NCBI GenBank assembly: GCA_947455515.1
Contig: CANGOF010000008.1
Coordinates: 1-49,491, forward strand
Origin: Flavobacteriia bacterium
Lineage (GTDB): Bacteria; Bacteroidota; Bacteroidia; Flavobacteriales_D; Crocinitomicaceae
DNA: 49,491 bases
Direction of reading: 5' to 3'
In this document: positions 42,983-49,491 of the stretch, one piece after another
Layout of the letters: each line of letters starts with the position of its first letter
How positions within the stretch are numbered: position 1 is the first letter of the stretch
Position numbers and translations under genes: made by a program
The notes under the pieces: model-generated
What the model saw: the letters and a program-made list of their open reading frames with translations, nothing else
Databases searched by the model: none
Told to the model about the DNA's origin: nothing

Positions 42983-43983
42983 GGGAAATATTGTGGTGCA
43001 ACATTTAAAAATAACTGGATTGCATCTTCGATTTTACCATCAAAACGTCCTCCGGATGCGTTGGCATGACCTCCACCTTGAAAATATTTTCCTGCCATTT
43101 CGTTTACTGGGTTATCTTTTCCTTTGGATCGGAAGGAAATTTTAACAAATCCACCTTCAGCTTCCACAAACAAAACTGCTGCGCGCATTCCAAAAATAGA
43201 CAATGCTGTATTTACCAATCCTTCCGTATCGCCTTTTTTATGATTAAAACGATGTAATTCATCTAAAGTCAACCAAATATATGCAATACGCATTTTTTCA
43301 TCTACAACTAACTTATCCGAACACGCATACCCTTTCAAACGCAAACGATCTAAGGTATTGGTATCGTGAATATTTTCATGAATAATTGCATGATTGAATC
43401 CTAAAGGTAAAATACGTGAAATTATTTCATGTGTACGCGGTTGTACCGAAGGAAAACGAAACGAACCAGAGTCTGTCATTATTCCAAGATAAATAGCTGT
43501 TCCAATTTCAGGAGTTAAGTGTTCGATCCATTCAGCCCCCTCAATCACATCATAGACTAATTGACATGTAGAACAAGACGTTGTATCCGAAAGCATTACA
43601 TCCACATAATTTTCTGGATTTAAGTGATGGTCAACCATTACTTTTTTACCTGAAGTCGAACGCAATGCCTCCCCCATCGCTTCTCCCATACGGGATGGCT
43701 CGTTATAATCTAAAGAAAATATCAAGTCCGCATCATTCAATAGCTGACGTACTTCATTTTCCTTCGTTTCAAAATCTACAATATCATTGACGTTTGGTAC
43801 CCAAGCAAGGTAATCAGGAAAAGGATCTGGATGACAGATTACAACCTGTTTTCCCAATGCTTTTAGAGTTAGGTATAAAGCTATTGAACTTCCTATTGAA
43901 TCTCCGTCTGGCGATTTATGTGAAGTAATAACTATGTTTGAAGAGGATTCTACTAGTTGTTTAATTTGAAAATATTGTATCAT
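42979..43983 (-). CDS. nrnA: DHH-family oligoribonuclease / pAp phosphatase, NrnA-like
   Basis: NrnA-type enzymes degrade short RNA pieces and 3'-phosphoadenosine 5'-phosphate. The 334-residue protein has the DHH motifs: His22/Asp26/Asp28 in TSHKSPDGDSIGSS, Asp92 in SLDYNEPSRMG and VDHH (117-120). It also has the DHHA1 domain end GGGHANASGG (about 308-317). Lengths and motif order fit. The last codons (FP-stop) come from the REP-like repeat. Upstream lies a 67-base gap to dapA that contains another repeat. Confidence 0.93.
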   Translation of the reverse strand: MIQYFQIKQLVESSSNIVITSHKSPDGDSIGSSIALYLTLKALGKQVVICHPDPFPDYLAWVPNVNDIVDFETKENEVRQLLNDADLIFSLDYNEPSRMGEAMGEALRSTSGKKVMVDHHLNPENYVDVMLSDTTSCSTCQLVYDVIEGAEWIEHLTPEIGTAIYLGIMTDSGSFRFPSVQPRTHEIISRILPLGFNHAIIHENIHDTNTLDRLRLKGYACSDKLVVDEKMRIAYIWLTLDELHRFNHKKGDTEGLVNTALSIFGMRAAVLFVEAEGGFVKISFRSKGKDNPVNEMAGKYFQGGGHANASGGRFDGKIEDAIQLFLNVAPQYFP

Positions 43984-43998
43984 GTAATGTTAGTTTAA

Positions 43999-44070
43999 CG
44001 AAGGATTTGAGAACCAGCGGAGCGATGAAAAAGTAAAATTTACCGCAGGATTACAAATCCAGCGGAGCGA
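43999..44070. repeat. Pair of 27-base direct repeats, the second forming the dapA 3' end
   Basis: Two 27-base copies at 43999-44025 and 44044-44070 agree at 22 of 27 positions and share the exact 12-mer ccagcggagcga. The second copy contains a small palindrome, ggatt-aca-aatcc (44048-44060). On the minus strand it encodes the last residues of DapA including the stop codon. The G+C content is higher than the flanks. Confidence 0.8.
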
Positions 44071-44947
44071 CTAAGCGAAAAATAGATTTCATTTCTTGAT
44101 TGATTCGACTTGCTAGATTTGAAGAAACAGGAACTAATGGTAAACGTAAGTTTTGAGTCATTATTTCACGGTTTTCTAAAGCCACCTTCACCCCCCCTGG
44201 GTTACCTTCTTCGAAGAACATTTTTGTGATGTTGAGCAATTCATTATGAATCGGTCTAGCTAAATCAAAGTCTCCGTGTAGTGAAGCATTTACCATAGTA
44301 GAAAATTTTTCTGGTAAAGCATTCGCAACAACTGAAATTACACCATCTGCACCACAAGCAATCAATGGCATTGTAATCGCGTCATCTCCAGACAAAACTA
44401 GAAATCCTTCTGGTTTACGATTGATGATATCCATGATTTGTTCGAAATTACCTGACGCTTCTTTTACAGCAGCAACATTTGGTAATTCCGCTAATCGTAA
44501 GGTTGTATCTGGCAACATGTTTGAGCCTGTTCTTCCAGGAACGTTATAAAGTATGATTGGTAATTTACTAGCTTCCGCCAAAAACTTAAAATGCTGGTAA
44601 ATACCTTCTTGTGTTGGCTTGTTGTAATAAGGTGAAACAGAAAGAATTCCATCCACACCAGCAGGAACATTAGCGATTGCTTTGGCAACTTCTAAGGTGT
44701 TATTTCCTCCTACTCCATAAACAATAGGTAAACGGCCTGCATTTTCTGATATAACTGTTTGAAGAATTTCTTCTTTCTCTTCTTTACTTAAGGTTGGTGA
44801 CTCTGCAGTTGTTCCCATTACCACTAAGAAATTAGTACCTCCTTGAATTTGCAATTGAACTAATTTGCGTAGCGCATCAAAATCTACGGATTTATCTGAT
44901 TTGAATGGTGTTACTAGTGCTACACCGGAACCTTTGAAGTTGTTCAT
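44051..44947 (-). CDS. dapA: 4-hydroxy-tetrahydrodipicolinate synthase
   Basis: DapA condenses pyruvate with aspartate semialdehyde, the first step towards diaminopimelate and lysine. The 298-residue TIM-barrel protein has the Schiff-base Lys162 (VKEASG), Tyr134 (ILYNVPGRTG), the GTTAES motif (45-50) and Ser106-Pro-Tyr-Tyr. These spacings equal E. coli within one residue. The last eight residues (RLVAPLDL) and the stop codon are encoded by a copy of a local repeat, so the native end was probably a few codons earlier. A TAACTTTG element lies about 34 bases upstream. Confidence 0.95.
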   Translation of the reverse strand: MNNFKGSGVALVTPFKSDKSVDFDALRKLVQLQIQGGTNFLVVMGTTAESPTLSKEEKEEILQTVISENAGRLPIVYGVGGNNTLEVAKAIANVPAGVDGILSVSPYYNKPTQEGIYQHFKFLAEASKLPIILYNVPGRTGSNMLPDTTLRLAELPNVAAVKEASGNFEQIMDIINRKPEGFLVLSGDDAITMPLIACGADGVISVVANALPEKFSTMVNASLHGDFDLARPIHNELLNITKMFFEEGNPGGVKVALENREIMTQNLRLPLVPVSSNLASRINQEMKSIFRLVAPLDL

Positions 44948-44980
44948 CTCGATTGAATGTTATTTTGTCAATATATGTTC

Positions 44981-44988
44981 AAAGTTAG
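44981..44988 (-). promoter_or_regulatory. Putative -7 element before dapA
   Basis: TAACTTTG on the minus strand fits TAnnTTTG. The nearest TTG is 25 bases further upstream, slightly long. The rest of the 161-base gap up to 45108 is AT-rich with no clear terminator. Confidence 0.4.
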
Positions 44989-45108
44989 GGAAAATTAGTG
45001 AAAAGATGTGGATCAAATAAAACCATATAAGGCATATAAGATTTTTTTTGATGTTTTTTGAAAAATGAAAACGGAACCTGAAGTTAGAGTTCTAAAATAT
45101 TTTAAACT

Positions 45109-45636
45109 TTAAATTGATTTTAAATCTTTCAATTTCCATCCTTTAGAATTAATAAAAAATGAGAATCTAAATGAAATTTTATTCCTTCCTAACCCAAATA
45201 AATCATTGTTATTCATAAATAAATTATAACCATAATTAATTTGATAGACACCAAAGAATGAATACCCTATTTCAGGAACAAATGTTGGATTAATATGAAT
45301 TCCATCGTTATAACCTACAAAATTTAAATTTGCATTAACGAATAAAAAATGGTAACCAAATCCTATTTTAGGTGAAAGTGAAATTTTATCACTTTGAAAA
45401 TTAATCTCGGTTCCTAAAATTGAATATGGATATAAAAAATAACGCATCATCCATTGACCATCTCCAATATTTGAATCGCTTTCATTTGAAGTGCGTCTTA
45501 AACCTATATCTAATGTATTCAAGTTTTGATAGGAATATCCTACATTCCACATCCATTCTTTTTTGATAAAAGATGAATTATGCTGACCTAAAGAAGTCAG
45601 ATTAAAAAAAAACAGAAATAACAGTAAAAATCTCAA
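45109..45636 (-). CDS. Outer-membrane-like protein of unknown function
   Basis: I do not recognise a family for this 175-residue protein. It has a signal peptide (1-18, TSLGQ) and a mature part rich in aromatic residues with alternating short strands (WMMRYFLYPYSILGTEINF, FGYHFLFVNANLNFVG, FSFFINSKGW). That is what a small eight-strand outer-membrane barrel would look like. It lies 36 bases downstream of ligA on the same strand and may be read with it. Confidence 0.7.
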   Translation of the reverse strand: MRFLLLFLFFFNLTSLGQHNSSFIKKEWMWNVGYSYQNLNTLDIGLRRTSNESDSNIGDGQWMMRYFLYPYSILGTEINFQSDKISLSPKIGFGYHFLFVNANLNFVGYNDGIHINPTFVPEIGYSFFGVYQINYGYNLFMNNNDLFGLGRNKISFRFSFFINSKGWKLKDLKSI

Positions 45637-45672
45637 ATTGAGTATGATGTTAAAATTTAAAATAACTAATCA

Positions 45673-47688
<2,016 letters not shown>

Positions 47689-48561
47689 TTATTTTTTCTT
47701 TGCACGAAGCATTCTATATTTTCCTTGTAAATCTAGTTTTAACTCCACCTCAACAAAACCTAAAGACTCCACCAATTCTTTCGTTTGATTCCCGTACTCT
47801 TCGTGAATTTCAAAAAATAAATATCCACTTGGTATTAATAAACTATTTGCTTTTTCAGCGATTGCTCTATAAAAAATTAATGGATTTTCATCTGATACAA
47901 AAAGTGCCATGTGCGGTTCAAAGTCTAAGACGTTTTTCTCCATGCTAGACTTATCTTTCATTGGGATGTAAGGAGGATTTGAAACGATAACATCTAAAGA
48001 ATTCATTTCAAAATTATCTGAATCATTCACTAAGGCATTTTCTTCGATAAAATCAACCCCTAGATTTAAGAGCATTGCATTTTTTTTCGCTAATGCAAGT
48101 GCTTCTTGACTTAAATCAGTAGCAATAACTTTACTACTTGTCAATTTACTTTTCAAAGCCAAAGCGATACAACCTGTCCCTGTACACATGTCTATAATCT
48201 TATGTGATTTTGAAGAGTCTATAGAATTAATTATCCAATCTACCAATTCTTCAGTTTCTGGTCTTGGGATCAATGCGCGTTCATCACAGCGAATTACTAA
48301 ATCATAAAAAAAAGTTTCCCCTATGATATATTGAAATGGCTCTTTATTTTGCAAGCGTTTTACAACGGAACGAAAAAAAAGTAAATCGGATTCAGACAAT
48401 CGAATTTCTTTTTGAAGAAGAAGATCTGAATCTGAGATTTTCAATCTTTTTTTAATCGATTCTTTATAAAAAAAAGAAATTTCTCTTTCCGAAAAAGAAG
48501 AATTTAAGCGTTCTAAAAAATAGGATTTTACCGCTTCTGCAGTATTTTCAATTACAAACAT
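47689..48561 (-). CDS. prmC: Peptide chain release factor N5-glutamine methyltransferase PrmC
   Basis: PrmC methylates the Gln of the GGQ motif in release factors. The 290-residue protein has an N-terminal helical domain, then a SAM-binding Rossmann domain with DMCTGTGCIALALK (about 124-137) and the catalytic NPPY motif at 195-198. The PRPETEELVDW segment (99-109) is diagnostic of PrmC against other NPPY methyltransferases. It follows the beta-barrel-like gene by four bases and precedes ligA. Confidence 0.95.
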   Translation of the reverse strand: MFVIENTAEAVKSYFLERLNSSFSEREISFFYKESIKKRLKISDSDLLLQKEIRLSESDLLFFRSVVKRLQNKEPFQYIIGETFFYDLVIRCDERALIPRPETEELVDWIINSIDSSKSHKIIDMCTGTGCIALALKSKLTSSKVIATDLSQEALALAKKNAMLLNLGVDFIEENALVNDSDNFEMNSLDVIVSNPPYIPMKDKSSMEKNVLDFEPHMALFVSDENPLIFYRAIAEKANSLLIPSGYLFFEIHEEYGNQTKELVESLGFVEVELKLDLQGKYRMLRAKKK

Positions 48562-48565
48562 TCTA

Positions 48566-49285
48566 TTAACGTTGTTTGATGTAATACGTATAACCGAAAC
48601 CGATAGTTAAATAAGAAGTATACCCTGCAATTCTACTGAAAAGATTGACATTTTCGGAACTATTTGAATGAATAGAACTTGCATCGAAACCAAGTAAAGT
48701 AGGAGCAAAAGTATATTTCTGCATACCATACCCTAACACCCATCGGTACGAAGACTGATCATCTGCCGTAATAACAAAACCGATTGATGGTTCGACTGTA
48801 TAAACATTTAATGTAGGTAAAGAAGGAAGTTTGTGATTATTATCTGAATCAAAAATTAAATGAGATTTTCCAATTTTGACGTTAAAATCTACCCCATATC
48901 TATCGGTATGAAAACTTTCATATCCAAATCGTAAATATCCTCCCAAAGCATGTATACCACCTAAATTTTTCGGATCGGATGTTAGTACGTGATTAATCCA
49001 AAAATAATTATAATTTATTCCTGCTCCAGCTGTAAACTTATTTTTAAAAGAATAGTGATAATATGGTGAAATATTTACAATCCCTTGCATGTACCCGCTA
49101 AAAGTAGAATTTCGCATACCAACTGGAAGTCCTACCTCCATACTTACCGAATGATGAGGTTTTATTCTTGCATATGACTCAGCATCTTCTTCATCTTCCT
49201 CCGTATCTTGAGCAAAACACATGGAAGGAAAACTTAAAAGCAACGTACCAATAAAAAGAATATACAAAAGTCTGAATTTCACCAT
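48566..49285 (-). CDS. Predicted outer-membrane beta-barrel protein
   Basis: A 239-residue protein with a signal peptide (1-25, MCFAQ), then a short acidic stretch (DTEEDEEDAE), then alternating aromatic beta-strands. These include VSMEVGLPVGMR, ISPYYHYSFKNKFTAGAGINYNYF (split) and LTIGFGYTYYIKQR at the C-terminus. The pattern fits a small outer-membrane barrel (OmpA/OmpW-like or a Bacteroidota-specific family), but I do not recognise the family. It heads the prmC-ligA operon. No consensus promoter was found in the 206-base end gap. Confidence 0.72.
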   Translation of the reverse strand: MVKFRLLYILFIGTLLLSFPSMCFAQDTEEDEEDAESYARIKPHHSVSMEVGLPVGMRNSTFSGYMQGIVNISPYYHYSFKNKFTAGAGINYNYFWINHVLTSDPKNLGGIHALGGYLRFGYESFHTDRYGVDFNVKIGKSHLIFDSDNNHKLPSLPTLNVYTVEPSIGFVITADDQSSYRWVLGYGMQKYTFAPTLLGFDASSIHSNSSENVNLFSRIAGYTSYLTIGFGYTYYIKQR

Positions 49286-49408
49286 TAGTGCAACACTTTA
49301 AATTTAAAAGGATAAGCCAATATACAAAAAAATATGATTTAAAACTATTCGTATATCCATATTTAATACGTCAGCTTCATTTTTCTTAACAAAAAAGACG
49401 CATTCATA

Positions 49409-49491
49409 TTTTGACACACCCCTTTTTTCAGTCTATAATCAAAAAACAAGGTGTCATTTTCTATCATAGAATCGAAATGGGCTGTGTAAAA
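49409..49491. mobile_element. Imperfect inverted-repeat element or IS end at the window edge
   Basis: The last 83 bases begin TTTTGACACACCCC (49409-49422) and end GGGCTGTGTAAAA (49479-49491). The reverse complement of the end, TTTTACACAGCCC, matches the beginning apart from small shifts. A nested pair GACAC (49413-49417) / GTGTC (49451-49455) and T-run/A-run arms add further symmetry. This suits a miniature inverted-repeat element or the tip of an insertion sequence that continues beyond the window. No coding sequence is present and the family cannot be assigned. Confidence 0.45.

Noticed and set aside
44948-45108. Possible small RNA in the dapA upstream gap
   Set aside because: Only AT-rich sequence and a four-base gaac/gttc pairing were seen; no terminator or promoter pair supports an RNA gene.

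Overview
This AT-rich window (about one third G+C by eye) comes from a member of the Bacteroidota, most likely order Flavobacteriales. The evidence is a set of type IX secretion/gliding genes (porU, porV, a porP/sprF paralogue, gldJ and a PorD-like gene), the Flavobacteriia-style gene neighbourhoods (gldJ-murF; nhaD-exbB-exbD-tonB-folC; bamD-rpoZ-coaBC), the near absence of Shine-Dalgarno sequences, and several promoters that fit the Bacteroidota consensus (TTG, 18-20 bases, TAnnTTTG). I cannot name the genus; a Crocinitomicaceae/Fluviicola-like organism is a guess. The window is almost wholly core chromosome. Both extreme ends look like mobile or repetitive DNA: the start of an IS3-family transposase at the left and an inverted-repeat end at the right. 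The window may therefore be a contig broken at repeats.

Left part (1-10.1 kb, minus strand): IS3 orfA fragment, fabI, an MBL-fold hydrolase, a DUF423 membrane protein, recN, a PorD-like lipid- or membrane-associated T9SS factor, ispF, porV and porU. From 10.2 to 14.7 kb, on the plus strand and divergent from porU, lie porP/sprF, gldJ and murF. From 14.7 to 23.6 kb: an acyl-CoA dehydrogenase (minus), then anmK, a Glu/Leu/Phe/Val dehydrogenase, nhaD, exbB, exbD, tonB, folC, tRNA-Val(TAC) and rnhB. From 23.7 to 29.2 kb: an unrecognised 730-residue membrane-anchored protein with a propeller-like C-terminus, lnt, and a convergent umuDC error-prone polymerase cassette. From 29.4 to 36.8 kb (plus): fumarylacetoacetase, the bifunctional Rel/SpoT enzyme, a Fur-family regulator, a STAS protein, purA and an OstA/LptA-like protein. 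From 36.9 to 49.3 kb (mostly minus): gmhA, a small secreted protein (plus), coaBC, rpoZ, bamD, an M23/LysM peptidase, tRNA-Pro(GGG), two FKBP lipoproteins, a DHH/NrnA phosphoesterase, dapA, an outer-membrane-like protein, ligA, prmC and another beta-barrel-like protein.

Functionally the window is dominated by cell-envelope work. T9SS genes (PorU sortase, PorV shuttle, PorP/SprF, GldJ) sit with outer-membrane biogenesis (BamD, OstA-like, Lnt, GmhA), peptidoglycan synthesis and recycling (MurF, AnmK, DapA, M23) and the TonB energising complex next to a Na+/H+ antiporter. DNA repair (RecN, UmuDC, LigA, RnhB) and the stringent response (Rel) make up most of the remainder.

I did not find a clear new defence or mobile system. 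The best leads are the 730-residue unknown protein, repeat elements that form the 3' ends of dapA and nrnA, a terminator/promoter overlap in front of tRNA-Pro, a shared upstream motif before porP and gldJ, the compositionally distinct umuC, and the repeat-like window ends. No intergenic gap exceeds 300 bases.
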